Below, in pieces: positions 9,350 through 18,588 of a stretch of DNA of 64,000 nt (positions within the stretch are counted from its first letter, which is position 1; each line of letters begins with the position of its first letter). The notes beneath the pieces were generated by a model, which had not been told where the DNA came from, made no database searches, and worked only from the letters and a program-made list of their open reading frames with translations. The position numbers were made by a program, and so were the translations under genes. The stretch comes from Idiomarina sp. (GTDB taxonomy: Bacteria; Pseudomonadota; Gammaproteobacteria; Enterobacterales; Alteromonadaceae), in NCBI GenBank assembly GCA_022565355.1, contig JAIUMU010000004.1, positions 124,001-188,000 on the forward strand. Reading direction: 5' to 3'.

Positions 9350-9378
9350 TTGTTGCTTATCGGTTGTGCTTCTATAAT
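9350..9378 (+). promoter_or_regulatory. sigma-70 promoter of gcvTHP
   Basis: TTGTTG (9350-9355) and a perfect TATAAT (9373-9378) are separated by exactly 17 bases, and the pair ends about 50 bases before the gcvT start. I saw no glycine-riboswitch consensus in the leader; the leader is too short and AT-rich for one. Confidence 0.65.
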
Positions 9379-9427
9379 GGCTGGCATTCAAACTGCATAA
9401 AAAACCAACAGAGAAGTGATGGCAACC

Positions 9428-10528
9428 ATGGCTAAAGATACAGCGGCTCAACGTACTCCACTTTACAACAATCATGTGCAAGCGGGCGCGAAGATGGTTG
9501 ATTTTCATGGCTGGGAAATGCCAATCAACTATGGTTCGCAAATTGAAGAGCACCACGCAGTGCGTCGCGATGTAGGCATGTTTGATGTATCACACATGAC
9601 CATCGTGGATGTAACCGGCCGCGATGCCAAGCCATACTTACGTCACTTATTGGCGAATGATGTAGCCAAGTTAACTACCCCAGGTAAAGCGCTGTACAGC
9701 GCCATGCTGAACGAAGAGGGTGGTGTTATCGATGATTTAATCGTGTATTTCTTTAATGAAGATTCGTACCGCTTAGTGGTAAATTCAGCAACCCGCGATA
9801 AAGATATGGCGTGGTTAGAACTACAAAGCGGCGAATTTGATGTGGCCATTACCGAGCGCACCGAGTTTGCCATGATTGCCCTACAAGGCCCGAATGCTAA
9901 GGCTATAGTTGCCAACCTAATGAGTGCCGAACAGCACGCATTAGTAAGCGAATTGAAGCCATTTGTGGGCGTGCAACTCGATGATTTATTTGTTGCCACT
10001 ACAGGCTACACAGGTGAAGCCGGTTATGAGATCATTATTCCTAACGATAACGTAGCCGATGTATGGGAAAAATTACGTGCATTAGGCGTGCAGCCATGTG
10101 GTTTGGGTGCCCGCGATACCTTACGCTTAGAAGCGGGTATGAACCTATACGGCCAAGATATGGACGAAACCGTATCACCTTTAGCCGCCAACATGGGCTG
10201 GAGTGTTGCTTTCGAGCCAGCGGATAGAAATTTTGTAGGCCGTAGCGCATTAGAAGCATTAAAAGCAGCCGGCACCGAGAAGCTGGTTGGCTTAGTAATG
10301 GAAGAGAAAGGCGTGTTGCGCGGTGGCTTAAAAGTAATGGTAGATGGCGGCGAGGGTGTAATTACCTCTGGTACATTCTCACCTACTTTAGGCTACAGTA
10401 TTGCCATGGCACGAGTGCCATTGCCAGTAGGCGAAACAGCACAGGTGGAAATGCGCAAAAAACTAGTTACAGTTAAGGTTGTGAAGCCTAGCTTTGTGCG
10501 TAACGGTAAAGCTGTTGTTTCCGGGTAA
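9428..10528 (+). CDS. gcvT: glycine cleavage system T protein (aminomethyltransferase)
   Basis: GcvT takes the aminomethyl group from lipoyl-GcvH, releases ammonia and makes 5,10-methylenetetrahydrofolate. The 366-residue product has [20 protein letters not shown] at the N terminus, [10 protein letters not shown], and [11 protein letters not shown] in the folate-binding domain, all diagnostic. Candidate starts are 9419 and 9428; I prefer 9428 because GAGAAG lies too close to 9419 and because this start matches E. coli GcvT best. It is the first gene of gcvT-gcvH-gcvP, followed by an inverted repeat built on GTTTAAA before gcvH. Confidence 0.95.
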   Translation: MAKDTAAQRTPLYNNHVQAGAKMVDFHGWEMPINYGSQIEEHHAVRRDVGMFDVSHMTIVDVTGRDAKPYLRHLLANDVAKLTTPGKALYSAMLNEEGGVIDDLIVYFFNEDSYRLVVNSATRDKDMAWLELQSGEFDVAITERTEFAMIALQGPNAKAIVANLMSAEQHALVSELKPFVGVQLDDLFVATTGYTGEAGYEIIIPNDNVADVWEKLRALGVQPCGLGARDTLRLEAGMNLYGQDMDETVSPLAANMGWSVAFEPADRNFVGRSALEALKAAGTEKLVGLVMEEKGVLRGGLKVMVDGGEGVITSGTFSPTLGYSIAMARVPLPVGETAQVEMRKKLVTVKVVKPSFVRNGKAVVSG

Positions 10529-10603
10529 TATTCTGTTTAAACCGTATGAAGTTTAAACACTATTAACAATAAACGGCCTTTGGGCTTAGGTAAGGATTGA
10601 ATC

Positions 10604-10993
10604 ATGAGCAATGTACCAAACGAATTGAAGTATGCACCCTCACACGAATGGATTCGCGCAGAAGGCGACGGCGTGTACACCGTAGGTATTACTGAGCATG
10701 CTCAGGAATTGCTTGGTGACATGGTATTCGTAGAGTTGCCAGAAGTTGGCGATAACGTAGCTGCTGGTGATGATGTTGCCGTTGCAGAATCGGTTAAAGC
10801 GGCTTCAGACATCTACGCACCAATCGCTGGCGAAGTATTGGCGGTAAACGAAGAATTAGAAGATTCACCAGAATTGGTAAACAGTGACCCATACGGTGAT
10901 GGCTGGTTATTTAAGCTGAAAGCTGATGATGAGAGCGAGTTAGAAAGCTTGCTAGACGCAGAAGGCTACGCGGCTTCTATCGACGAAGATTAA
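10604..10993 (+). CDS. gcvH: glycine cleavage system H protein
   Basis: Lipoyl carrier of the glycine cleavage complex, shuttling the aminomethyl group between GcvP, GcvT and the L protein. At 129 residues it has the usual length. The lipoylated lysine is Lys65 in [12 protein letters not shown], and the start [13 protein letters not shown] and the end DEGY-type tail are standard. The gene is strongly acidic. A stem-loop with a T tract follows the stop and may reduce read-through into gcvP. Confidence 0.97.
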   Translation: MSNVPNELKYAPSHEWIRAEGDGVYTVGITEHAQELLGDMVFVELPEVGDNVAAGDDVAVAESVKAASDIYAPIAGEVLAVNEELEDSPELVNSDPYGDGWLFKLKADDESELESLLDAEGYAASIDED

Positions 10994-11011
10994 TTCCCGC
11001 CGCCACGGAGG

Positions 11012-11038
11012 GCCCCCGCAACATGCTGGGGCTTTTTT
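11012..11038 (+). terminator. stem-loop with T tract between gcvH and gcvP
   Basis: GCCCC (11012-11016) pairs with GGGGC (11027-11031), with an inner GC pair, followed by TTTTTT. It looks like a rho-independent terminator or attenuator inside the gcv operon. It may set a lower gcvP level or stop gcvTH transcripts early. Confidence 0.65.
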
Positions 11039-11091
11039 AATGATTTCGCAGTTTCTTTCGCACATTGATCTCAGGATACCAGGAACAGCAC

Positions 11092-13974
11092 ATGAGTAGT
11101 AAAACGCTAACCCAGCTAGAAAATAATCATGAATTCGTAGCGCGCCACATTGGCCCTGATCCGCAAGAGCAGCAAGATATGTTGGCTGCCGTAGGCGCAA
11201 GTAGTTTAGAAGAAATGACGGCGCAAACCGTGCCGGGTTCTATTCTACGGGAACCTTTTTTGCAAGTTGGCGAATCAATGAACGAGCGTGATGCGCTGGC
11301 TCGCTTGCGCAAAATTGCCAAGAAGAACCAAGTGTTTTCTAGCTATATTGGTATGGGTTACTACGATACGCTTACCCCGAATGTAATTCTGCGCAATGTA
11401 TTAGAAAATCCAGGCTGGTACACCGCCTATACCCCGTATCAACCAGAAATTGCCCAAGGTAGATTGCAGGCGATTTTGAACTTCCAGCAGGTAACCATTG
11501 ATTTAACCGGTATGGAAATGGCCAGTGCTTCGTTATTAGATGAAGCAACTGCAGCCGCTGAAGCGATGGCAATGGCCCAGCGCGTAAGTAAATCAAAATC
11601 AAACGCATTCTTTATTGCCAACAACGTATTCCCACAAACGGTAGACGTAGTAAAAGCCCGTGCGGAAATGTTTGGCTTCGAAATTATTCAAGGCCCTTGG
11701 CAAGATGCCGCAGAATACGATGTATTCGGCGCGCTCTTGCAAAGCCCAGCCGATAACGGTGCAGTTCTCGATTTAACCGATGTAATTGCAGCCGTGCAGG
11801 CGAAAAAAGGCTTAGTAGCAGTGGCTACCGATTTAATGAGCTTAATTGCTTGTAAATCACCAGGTGAAATGGGCGCTGATATGGTGTTTGGCTCTGCGCA
11901 ACGCTTCGGTGTGCCAATGGGCTATGGCGGTCCTCACGCGGCATTCTTCGCTACCCGCGAGAAATTTAAGCGTTCATTACCTGGCCGAATTATTGGTGTA
12001 TCCGTAGATACGCACGGTAAAACAGCGCTGCGTATGGCTATGCAAACCCGTGAGCAACACATTCGCCGCGAGAAGGCCACTTCGAACATCTGTACCGCGC
12101 AAGTATTGTTGGCCAATATTGCCTCGTTCTATGCCGTATTCCATGGCCCAGAAGGCTTGAAGAATATTGCAGGCCGCATTCACCGCCTTACCGATATTTT
12201 AGCGCTTGGCTTAAAGAGCAAAGGCGTGGAAATCGATAACGATACTTGGTTCGATACTCTTACCATTAAGGTAGCGGGCGGCGATCGCGTGGCTATTCTA
12301 GAGCGTGCCGCAGCAGCTGAAGTAAACTTCCGTATTGATCGTGATAGCACCATTGGTATCAGCCTCGATGAAGCGAAAACCCGCGCTGATGTAGCGGCGT
12401 TGTTCGATATTATTCTTGGTGAAGGGCATGGCCTTGATGTTGCCGAGCTCGATGGCGAAGCGCAAAACAGCGCCTCAATTCCAGCGCCATTAGCGCGCAC
12501 CAGCAAGTTCTTAACCCACGAAGTATTTAACCAGTATCATTCTGAAACCGAAATGATGCGCTACATTCGTCAGTTGGAAGGCAAAGATCTTGCCCTTAAC
12601 CACAGCATGATTTCATTGGGCTCATGCACCATGAAATTGAATGCTACTGCCGAAATGATCCCCATTACGTGGCCAGAGTTTGCGAACTTGCACCCGTTCT
12701 GCCCGCTTGAACAAGCACATGGCTATGCAGAAATGCTCAGCACGCTTTCCGATTGGTTAGTAGATATCACTGGCTACGATGCTATGTCTATGCAGCCAAA
12801 CTCAGGTGCGCAGGGCGAATACGCCGGCCTATTGGCAATTCAACGCTACCACGCCAGCCGCGGTGAAGCGCATCGTAATGTGTGCTTAATCCCAGAATCT
12901 GCCCATGGTACCAACCCAGCATCAGCGCAAATGGCCAGCATGAAAGTGGTAGTAGTGGCGTGCGATGAGAAAGGTAATGTTGATATTGCCGATCTGCGCG
13001 AGAAAGCCGCTGCAGTTGCAGAAAGCCTAAGCTGTGCAATGGTTACCTACCCATCTACCCATGGTGTATACGAAGAACAAATTCGTGAGATTTGCGATAT
13101 CGTGCACGAGTTCGGCGGCCAGGTGTATATGGATGGCGCCAACATGAACGCGCAAGTAGGGGTTACCTCACCGGGCTATATTGGTTCAGATGTATCGCAC
13201 TTAAACCTACACAAAACTTTCTGTATCCCGCATGGCGGTGGTGGCCCTGGTATGGGCCCAATCGGTGTGAAAAGCCACTTAGCGCCATTCTTACCTGGCC
13301 ACGTGTTGCTAGATACCAACGGATTAGCTAGAGGCAACGGCGCCGTTTCTGCGGCACCATTTGGTAGCGCAAGCATATTGCCTATCTCGTGGATGTATAT
13401 CGCCATGATGGGCAGCGCAGGCCTGCGTGAAGCTACTGAAGTGGCTATCTTAAATGCCAACTACATGGCTAAACGCTTAAGTGAGCACTTCCCAATTCTA
13501 TTTACCGGCCGTAACGATCGAGTTGCTCATGAGTGCATTATCGATTTACGCCCGTTAAAAGAAGAAACCGGTATTGCGGAAATTGATATCGCCAAGCGCT
13601 TACAAGATTATGGCTTCCATTCGCCAACCATGAGCTTCCCAGTTGCGGGCACGCTCATGATAGAGCCAACGGAATCAGAATCGAAAGCAGAAATGGACCG
13701 CTTCTGCGATGCCATGGCCGCCATTAAAGCTGAAATCGAGAAAGTTGCAGCAGGTGAGTGGCCAGCCGATAACAACCCATTGGTAAATGCACCACATACC
13801 TTGGCAGACATCACCAACGATTGGGATCGGCCCTATACTCGTGAAGAAGCAGTGTTCCCGAAAACTTGGTTGCGCGATCACAAGTTCTGGCCAACTGTAA
13901 ACCGCATCGATGATGTGTACGGCGATCGGAACTTAGTGTGCAGTTGCCCGCCGCTTTCGGCTTATCAGGAATAG
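11092..13974 (+). CDS. gcvP: glycine dehydrogenase (decarboxylating), P protein
   Basis: GcvP decarboxylates glycine with pyridoxal phosphate and loads the aminomethyl group on lipoyl-GcvH. The 960-residue protein is the fused, homodimeric type. It has an N-terminal half with RHIGP and [14 protein letters not shown], and a C-terminal half with the PLP lysine at about residue 708 in [18 protein letters not shown] start it at the ATG at 11092, seven bases after AGGA; the frame is open from 11065 but lacks a better site. It ends the operon and is followed by a strong terminator. Confidence 0.97.
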   Translation: MSSKTLTQLENNHEFVARHIGPDPQEQQDMLAAVGASSLEEMTAQTVPGSILREPFLQVGESMNERDALARLRKIAKKNQVFSSYIGMGYYDTLTPNVILRNVLENPGWYTAYTPYQPEIAQGRLQAILNFQQVTIDLTGMEMASASLLDEATAAAEAMAMAQRVSKSKSNAFFIANNVFPQTVDVVKARAEMFGFEIIQGPWQDAAEYDVFGALLQSPADNGAVLDLTDVIAAVQAKKGLVAVATDLMSLIACKSPGEMGADMVFGSAQRFGVPMGYGGPHAAFFATREKFKRSLPGRIIGVSVDTHGKTALRMAMQTREQHIRREKATSNICTAQVLLANIASFYAVFHGPEGLKNIAGRIHRLTDILALGLKSKGVEIDNDTWFDTLTIKVAGGDRVAILERAAAAEVNFRIDRDSTIGISLDEAKTRADVAALFDIILGEGHGLDVAELDGEAQNSASIPAPLARTSKFLTHEVFNQYHSETEMMRYIRQLEGKDLALNHSMISLGSCTMKLNATAEMIPITWPEFANLHPFCPLEQAHGYAEMLSTLSDWLVDITGYDAMSMQPNSGAQGEYAGLLAIQRYHASRGEAHRNVCLIPESAHGTNPASAQMASMKVVVVACDEKGNVDIADLREKAAAVAESLSCAMVTYPSTHGVYEEQIREICDIVHEFGGQVYMDGANMNAQVGVTSPGYIGSDVSHLNLHKTFCIPHGGGGPGMGPIGVKSHLAPFLPGHVLLDTNGLARGNGAVSAAPFGSASILPISWMYIAMMGSAGLREATEVAILNANYMAKRLSEHFPILFTGRNDRVAHECIIDLRPLKEETGIAEIDIAKRLQDYGFHSPTMSFPVAGTLMIEPTESESKAEMDRFCDAMAAIKAEIEKVAAGEWPADNNPLVNAPHTLADITNDWDRPYTREEAVFPKTWLRDHKFWPTVNRIDDVYGDRNLVCSCPPLSAYQE

Positions 13975-14017
13975 TGGCTTGAAGCTGTTTTTGTGAAGTA
14001 AGTTGTTTTAGAAACGG

Positions 14018-14041
14018 AGCCCGCCTTGTGCGGGCTTTTTG
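14018..14041 (+). terminator. rho-independent terminator after gcvP
   Basis: AGCCCGC (14018-14024) pairs with GCGGGCT (14030-14036) around a short loop, followed by a run of T. It closes the gcv operon and marks the left edge of the accessory region. Confidence 0.85.
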
Positions 14042-14063
14042 TTGGGGAAGGTGAGAACCTATT

Positions 14064-14270
14064 TTACTCGTCGACACCCGACTTAAACACGCCGTTAGGA
14101 AAATAGAGCACAACTAAAAACAATAATAAAACGACTAAGGGAAAGCCAATCGCGAAGTAAACAAAAATCGACTGGATTGCCGGCGGCAGGAATATCAACG
14201 ATGCAATGGCCAGGCTGCCAACCACAGTGCCGAACACAGCGATGAACTTTAATGGATTATTGGTGCTCAT
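14064..14270 (-). CDS. small membrane protein
   Basis: No family recognised. The 68-residue product has two hydrophobic segments (about residues 8-30 and 35-60) of transmembrane length with short polar ends, so an inner-membrane hairpin topology is likely. The ATG has AGAGGA upstream at good spacing, which supports translation. It points toward gcvP and is separated from it by the gcvP terminator. It lies just beyond the last leftward cassette boundary, so it could be a chromosomal gene or the last cassette without its own attC. Function is unknown. Confidence 0.6.
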   Translation of the reverse strand: MSTNNPLKFIAVFGTVVGSLAIASLIFLPPAIQSIFVYFAIGFPLVVLLLFLVVLYFPNGVFKSGVDE

Positions 14271-14345
14271 GGGATGTCCTCTTCTTGTGTTTTAATTTTT
14301 AGCTGAAAATGCCTCATTGTACGAGACTCCCCGTTAGGAAAACTC

Positions 14346-14431
14346 GCCTTATACGCTAGCCAGCATGCGCGGCTGCGGAATGGAGGCGAAGCCGCAATGC
14401 AGTAGCATCGCTGTGCCTGGCCTTGTTAGGC
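14346..14431 (-). other. attC-like recombination site (leftward array, outer)
   Basis: On the minus strand it begins with GCCTAAC just after the stop of the 180-residue gene and ends near GTATAAGGC. CAGCGATGC and GCATGCTG pair with one extrahelical G, the feature integrases use to choose the bottom strand. The 3' core is diverged from GTTRRRY, so this may be a worn site. Confidence 0.5.
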
Positions 14432-14433
14432 AA

Positions 14434-14976
14434 TCAATCACTGTTACTCCAGGAGCTCGGCTCTTTATAGCGCGTAAGCATGTCAGGTTGCTCTTGGGCA
14501 ACTTTATAGAAAAACTCTCCCATTTGGCTTGTGAGAACTCTCAAAAAATACTCCAATCCTCTCAATTCTTTTTCACCCAGATGCAGGCCTTCATTGAATT
14601 GAAAGTGGGGGAAATTGACACCCATATCTTTTATGGGAAAAGTAGTAACCCTGAAATGCATTTCTTCTTCGACCGAGTGCGCCACAATTTTTCGTCGGAG
14701 TTCCAAGATTTTCTCAACCAAAATTTTTTGATCTTCGCTCAGGGTGATACCGAGAGCACGCAAGCCAATCGTTGTTCCTTTTCTGGTTGTTTCAAAAGGG
14801 CGCGCCATTGAGATTATCAGAGTGGACTCATAGCACCTGAACCGACGCAACTCGACTTTGCTGTACTTAGCATCGAAATCACAATCCTGAAGCAAAAACG
14901 TCAAAGCAGAGAGCGCCTGCTGGAAATCCCAAACAGAATAGATAGCCCTTTCGAGTTGTGCCTCTGTAATGTTCAT
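14434..14976 (-). CDS. integron cassette protein with HEPN-like motif
   Basis: The 180-residue product is predicted largely helical. It contains LRRKIVAHS (about residue 90), which fits the R-x4-H motif of HEPN ribonucleases, common in toxin and anti-phage modules. I do not recognise the family beyond that, and the fold is inference from one motif. The gene is flanked on both sides by attC-type sites in the same orientation, so it is the second cassette from the left attI copy. The start codon lies a few bases downstream of the preceding attC, so translation may depend on the site's context. Confidence 0.65.
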   Translation of the reverse strand: MNITEAQLERAIYSVWDFQQALSALTFLLQDCDFDAKYSKVELRRFRCYESTLIISMARPFETTRKGTTIGLRALGITLSEDQKILVEKILELRRKIVAHSVEEEMHFRVTTFPIKDMGVNFPHFQFNEGLHLGEKELRGLEYFLRVLTSQMGEFFYKVAQEQPDMLTRYKEPSSWSNSD

Positions 14977-14979
14977 AGT

Positions 14980-15036
14980 GCCTAACGCCCAAAGCAGCGG
15001 CGCATTTATGCGTCCGCCTGACTTTGATTGTTAGCT
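14980..15036 (-). other. attC site (leftward array)
   Basis: A canonical short attC. On the minus strand it starts with AGCTAAC and ends with GTTAGGC. The arms CAAAG-T-CAG-G-CGG-A-CGCAT and ATGCGCCGCTGCTTTG pair throughout, with three unpaired bases (T, G, A) on one arm, exactly the layout folded attC hairpins show. The upstream cassette gene's stop codon lies in the hairpin loop. Confidence 0.9.
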
Positions 15037-15671
15037 GTATTTACGCCATTTTTAGTTTGAATCCACCCATCTATGTAGTAGAAAAGAATATAGATGGCGT
15101 TGGTAAAACAATCTACAACCTCTGTCCAAGACCATTCAGGGTATTGAATATCTTCTTTACCAATATGAAACGTCATTGTCCGTTCATTATCATCAAGGCT
15201 TTGGGCAGCATTAAACAAATGTGCGCCGGAAAAGTGGACATAGCCACAGAGGTTTTTATAAACATCTCTTAACCAAGGGTAATCAGGTGTTAAGATCTCT
15301 ACCAAATAACCGTCTGTCATTTTATTTCCGCTTTGATCTTTAATATTTCTGATGTGTTTTCCACCGATAACATCGGTAGCAAAATCATGTGGTTTTTTTA
15401 CAAGCCACACAGCAGAGAAACGAATAAAAGTATCAATCTGAATTCTGAGTAATGATCGAGCCGCAGCCATGTTTTTTGTTTCAACCAAGGCTAAAAAGCC
15501 TTCTGTATTTCCGCTGGTTCTTTTCATCGCGGCAATCGCCAATAGATCGACAGGAAACATGTTGCCGCCATCAGCCAAGAGCATACTTTTGCCCAGCTCC
15601 ATCACCTGAGACTCAGTGCTTCTAAGTTTAAGAATCGCTTCATGAAGATTCTCAGATGATATTCGATCCAT
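15006..15671 (-). CDS. integron cassette protein, unknown function
   Basis: First cassette left of the intI remnant. The ATG at 15669-15671 has GGGGAGG ten bases upstream, so I use it rather than the earlier ATG at 15710, which would overlap the attI copy. The 221-residue product is mostly helical, with aromatic-rich YVHFSGAHLF around residue 150 and a hydrophobic C-terminal stretch IYILFYYI. It loosely resembles abortive-infection-type or DUF5677-like helical proteins, but I cannot assign it. The stop codon lies inside the attC hairpin, typical of cassettes. Confidence 0.65.
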   Translation of the reverse strand: MDRISSENLHEAILKLRSTESQVMELGKSMLLADGGNMFPVDLLAIAAMKRTSGNTEGFLALVETKNMAAARSLLRIQIDTFIRFSAVWLVKKPHDFATDVIGGKHIRNIKDQSGNKMTDGYLVEILTPDYPWLRDVYKNLCGYVHFSGAHLFNAAQSLDDNERTMTFHIGKEDIQYPEWSWTEVVDCFTNAIYILFYYIDGWIQTKNGVNTANNQSQADA

Positions 15672-15686
15672 GTATCCTCCCCTTAC

Positions 15687-15810
15687 AGCTAACATTTGTA
15701 TATGAGGCATGCATGGTGTAACGGAGCGTTAAAATCGGTAGGACGTCTTGTGGATATTGGTGAATTCATGAATGCTCCCTGCGCTCTTACGGATACAAAC
15801 CGTGCATGCT
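15687..15810 (-). other. attI-like site heading the leftward cassettes
   Basis: This 124-bp stretch, read on the minus strand, starts AGCATGC and ends in the recombination core GTTAGCT directly before the first leftward cassette. It is an inverted, diverged copy of 16674-16797. The last 24 bases (GCATGCCTCATATACAAATG plus GTTAG) are nearly identical, and a second block CCGTAAGA...CAGGGAG is conserved. Position beside the intI remnant, on the cassette side, supports attI. The rest of 15,811-15,910 holds no gene I can see. Confidence 0.65.
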
Positions 15811-15910
15811 TAATTATTTCTATACTCGCGACGTCACGGCCGGTTACTTTTCATCCAACTGTTTGACTTTAGTCGCATTAATCGCGCAAGGCAAGTAGAT
15901 AATATGCGCG

Positions 15911-16561
15911 ATGCCGCACCAAACCGAGCATGAATGCAATAGCGGTATACATTACACTTATGAGTTGGAATTAAAAACAATTGAAGTTAGCTTATGCCGC
16001 AAAACCCGTTTATGGGAATGTTGCGCAAGATATTTGCTTAAAACGTGTGCGGTTACAATTCGGGATGGCAAGTCAAACAAAAACCGACAAAGCATTTTAA
16101 ACCATAACCTAATTGCTCCTCTCACGGAGCTGATAGGTGAGGCATTAGAAATTCAGCGCACCGATAATGCGGTATGATTGGGACCTTCCATGCCTGTAGT
16201 ATTAGCTCGTAAATATCCAAGTGCATATAAAACTCCCGGTTGGATGTTCATATTTCCATCGTCTGGATTGTGTGCACACCCAATCACAGAAGAACTTTGT
16301 CGTCATCACTTGCATGATAGTGTAGTTCGCAAAGCTTTAAAGCCAGCGGTATTAGCTGCTGGTGTTTACAAAAAGGTAAATTGCCATAGTTTTCGCCATT
16401 CGTTCGCAACGCATCTACTGCAAAACGGTTGCGATATTTGCACCGTACAAGAGTTGCTTGGCCATAATGATGTCAAAATAACTCAAATATATACTCACGT
16501 GTTGGGTCAGCACTATGCAGGTACAATGAGTCCACTAGACAGAATCAAAGGAGCGTTCTAA
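15911..16561 (+). pseudogene. intI: integron integrase IntI, truncated and interrupted
   Basis: The C-terminal catalytic half of a tyrosine recombinase of the integron type. After position 16,178 it shows the IntI-specific patch with [11 protein letters not shown] and FPSSG...ELCRHHLH, then [12 protein letters not shown] (HxxR) and [15 protein letters not shown] (His and catalytic Tyr). Upstream in the same frame VTIRDGKSNKNR matches the preceding IntI strand. An in-frame TGA at 16175-16177 breaks the gene. The N-terminal DNA-binding domain and the first catalytic arginine region are missing, apparently through a 5' truncation plus internal deletion before about 16,000. It is divergent from the left cassettes, the normal intI orientation, but the same direction as the right ones. 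It cannot make an active enzyme. Confidence 0.88.
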
Positions 16562-16673
16562 CCCGCCGCGTATCTTTCAAATGACATGCGCAGTATCTAA
16601 TTGCTTATTGGCTAGAAGCCTTTTATGGTCTACATTATTGAGTAAATAATAAGCAAGCATGCGGCTATAAATG

Positions 16674-16797
16674 AGCATGCGCACTTTGCACCGTAAGAAC
16701 ACAGGGAGGCGTTCGTGAAATCTTCAGTATTCATCTGCCTTTCAAGTTTTTTCTTGCCGTCAATCCACCGCGCATGCCTTATATACAAATGTTAGGT
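16674..16797 (+). other. attI-like site heading the rightward cassettes
   Basis: This 124-bp stretch begins AGCATGC and ends GTTAGGT just before the first rightward cassette gene. It is homologous to, and inverted relative to, 15687-15810; both copies are exactly 124 bp from AGCATGC to the core. Shared blocks are CCGTAAGA, CAGGGAG, and GCATGCCT followed by ATATACAAATGTTAG. The two copies face outward from the intI remnant. Confidence 0.65.
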
Positions 16798-16808
16798 ATT
16801 TTTTATAG

Positions 16809-17255
16809 ATGATTAGCAACTATCAAGAATTACATAGAATGGCTCAAAACTTGGCCTCTAGCACCGAGGGTTTTCTGGATATAAAGGGTCCTGGTGCGGG
16901 CAACCATGCTACTAACAAATTTATAGCCGCACTTGGTAAGTTAGCTAGCGATAAATTTAGAGAAGACTTTAGCGAAAAAAATATATGCGGTTCAAATTCA
17001 CTAGCTGTGGATTTCTAGTTTCCTGAAGATGGAGTTATTGTAGAAGTTGCCCTAGGTCTCGGAAACCCAAACACGGAATACGAAAAAGACATTCTGAAAG
17101 CTCTAATGGCTAAAGAACTTGGAAATGACGTGCGTAAGTTAGTTTTTATAACTAAGCCTGGTGGTATTAAGAAGTGTAATCAACCGGGAAGAAAAGCAGT
17201 CAAGGATTGGCTTCTTGGTAGTAATCAGATCGAAATAGAAGTTTTGGAGCTGTGA
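16809..17255 (+). pseudogene. cassette gene with one in-frame stop, possibly nuclease-like
   Basis: A 148-codon reading frame is broken only by TAG at 17016-17018. Before it the frame codes NSLAVDF; after it FPEDGVIVEVALGL, then EKDILKALMAKE and KLVFITKPGG, running to the TGA at 17253-17255 right before an attC. An aspartate next to the stop followed by VIVEVAL is suggestive of a PD-(D/E)XK-type core (inference). The stop probably replaces a tyrosine codon, given the preserved frame on both sides. It is the first gene of the rightward array, starting 11 bases after the attI core. Confidence 0.7.
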
Positions 17256-17256
17256 T

Positions 17257-17331
17257 ACCTAACAAGTCAATTAACTTCGCACCTTCGGTGCCGGACGTGC
17301 TAAAGCACGCCGGTTATTTAGGGCGTTATGT
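17257..17331 (+). other. attC site
   Basis: Starts ACCTAAC, ends GTTATGT. It contains two nested hairpins, GCACC-TTC-GGTGC and CGTGC-TAAA-GCACG, with complementary flanks. It lies between two plus-strand cassette genes. Confidence 0.8.
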
Positions 17332-17358
17332 ACCATCAATAAAGGAGGCTACTGGAAC

Positions 17359-18588
17359 ATGCATATAAGTCGAGACCCGTTTGTTCAACTTTGGGAAAAC
17401 TTCCTTGAGTCCGAGTTGGGCGTTGGCTTTGAGCGCGACGCGATCCGTACTCTAAATGACGTGACTGAAGACCAACTTAACCTATTTAACTCGCAACTTC
17501 GTGATGTCGATCAAGCACGCCACCATGAGATGGTTATAAAGGACATTTACGGCGGTCATTCGCAAGATGACGTGGTTGAATCGGCAATCGACCGACCTTA
17601 TAGCGCGATGTTTACGCATCCATACAATGGATTGGAAACACCCTCTCTGGACGAATTAAAGCGGCAACTACTATTTTTCAATCGAATTGCAATCGTGGTA
17701 CCTCAAGCCAGATTGAATTATGGAGATATCGGCGAAAGAAGGAAGAATTTTGAGCGGCTGATGAAATCTTACTTAGATATAAAGCCTTTGGTGGAGCAAG
17801 GGTCGGTAGCACTACTTCCTATGTCCGGCTTCTATTCGAATGAGATCGAAGGAGGTGCTGGGATTATTCGTCGGGCATGCTTGGAAGATCACAACGTTAA
17901 AGAATGGATAGATGGAAACCAGGAGGTTCTCAATGAGTTTTCTAACTTCGCCAGAAAGGGAGATCCGTTCTTTGACGCTGGGGTTCGAATTGCTTCGGCA
18001 GTAAGTTATGGTCATCGATTAGCAGCTACTCATCCGTTTGTCGGTGGATTGTATGCCAAGCTTTTTGGAGACGAAGGGCAGACGCCAAATTTAAGCCATA
18101 TCGAGACATTGAGGAACCTTAAGAGCATTCACCTTCCAGGCCTAGGTGGTTTCGATTGGGATGACCTTGTATCCATCCGACGAGACGAGGATATGCTCGA
18201 AGAATGGCGAGTTAACCTAGATGCGGCCATTAGTAGTGTGAATCCATATTTACCACCAGAGCAGTTTGTAGAGCGATTCAATGCCGAAGTTCCCGCCAAA
18301 CTTGAACAGGCCGCGCGCGAGTTGGATAGAAGATTGAAAGGCTCGTCTTCGCTTAACAAATTCAGGGGCGGTGTTTCTGAAATAGCGGTCTCAGCTGTAG
18401 CTGCTTTCTTTACCGGTAATCCAGTCGGTCCGATCGAAAAGGTGTGGGAAAACATGCGAACAGTTTCAGAAGCTGAAGGCGCGAAACAAGCACTACGTTT
18501 CCTTTGGGCGACCAAGGAAAGAAGCAGCGGCGATGCCTTGAGGAGCCACTATGCTGTTTTTAGAACACGTGATCGAAAAAGCACATAA
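17359..18588 (+). CDS. cassette protein of unknown function, 409 residues
   Basis: I do not recognise a family. A perfect AAAGGAGG ten bases upstream marks the ATG at 17359. The protein is soluble, without signal peptide or clear membrane segment. It has an N-terminal MHISRDPFVQLWENFLESEL, a mixed central part with RPYSAMFTHPYNGLETPSLDELK, and a helical C-terminal half with ARELDRRLKGSS. A short small-residue stretch (SEIAVSAVAAFFTG) near residue 345 could be a buried helix. It fills one whole cassette bounded by attC sites, and its stop codon lies in the 5' core of the next attC. Its large size for a cassette and its nuclease-like neighbours hint at a defence role; this is only inference. 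Confidence 0.75.
   Translation: MHISRDPFVQLWENFLESELGVGFERDAIRTLNDVTEDQLNLFNSQLRDVDQARHHEMVIKDIYGGHSQDDVVESAIDRPYSAMFTHPYNGLETPSLDELKRQLLFFNRIAIVVPQARLNYGDIGERRKNFERLMKSYLDIKPLVEQGSVALLPMSGFYSNEIEGGAGIIRRACLEDHNVKEWIDGNQEVLNEFSNFARKGDPFFDAGVRIASAVSYGHRLAATHPFVGGLYAKLFGDEGQTPNLSHIETLRNLKSIHLPGLGGFDWDDLVSIRRDEDMLEEWRVNLDAAISSVNPYLPPEQFVERFNAEVPAKLEQAARELDRRLKGSSSLNKFRGGVSEIAVSAVAAFFTGNPVGPIEKVWENMRTVSEAEGAKQALRFLWATKERSSGDALRSHYAVFRTRDRKST

Noticed and set aside
9215-9416. Possible glycine riboswitch before gcvT
   Set aside because: The leader after the predicted promoter is about 40 bases and lacks the conserved glycine aptamer elements.
15811-15910. LexA box or intact intI promoter region
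   Set aside because: I found no CTGT-N8-ACAG pattern and no well-spaced -35/-10 pair for intI.
16715-16795. Short frame with GTG start and good ribosome-binding site coding a signal-peptide-like 26-residue product
   Set aside because: It lies wholly inside the right-hand attI copy and has no counterpart in the left copy, so it is probably chance.
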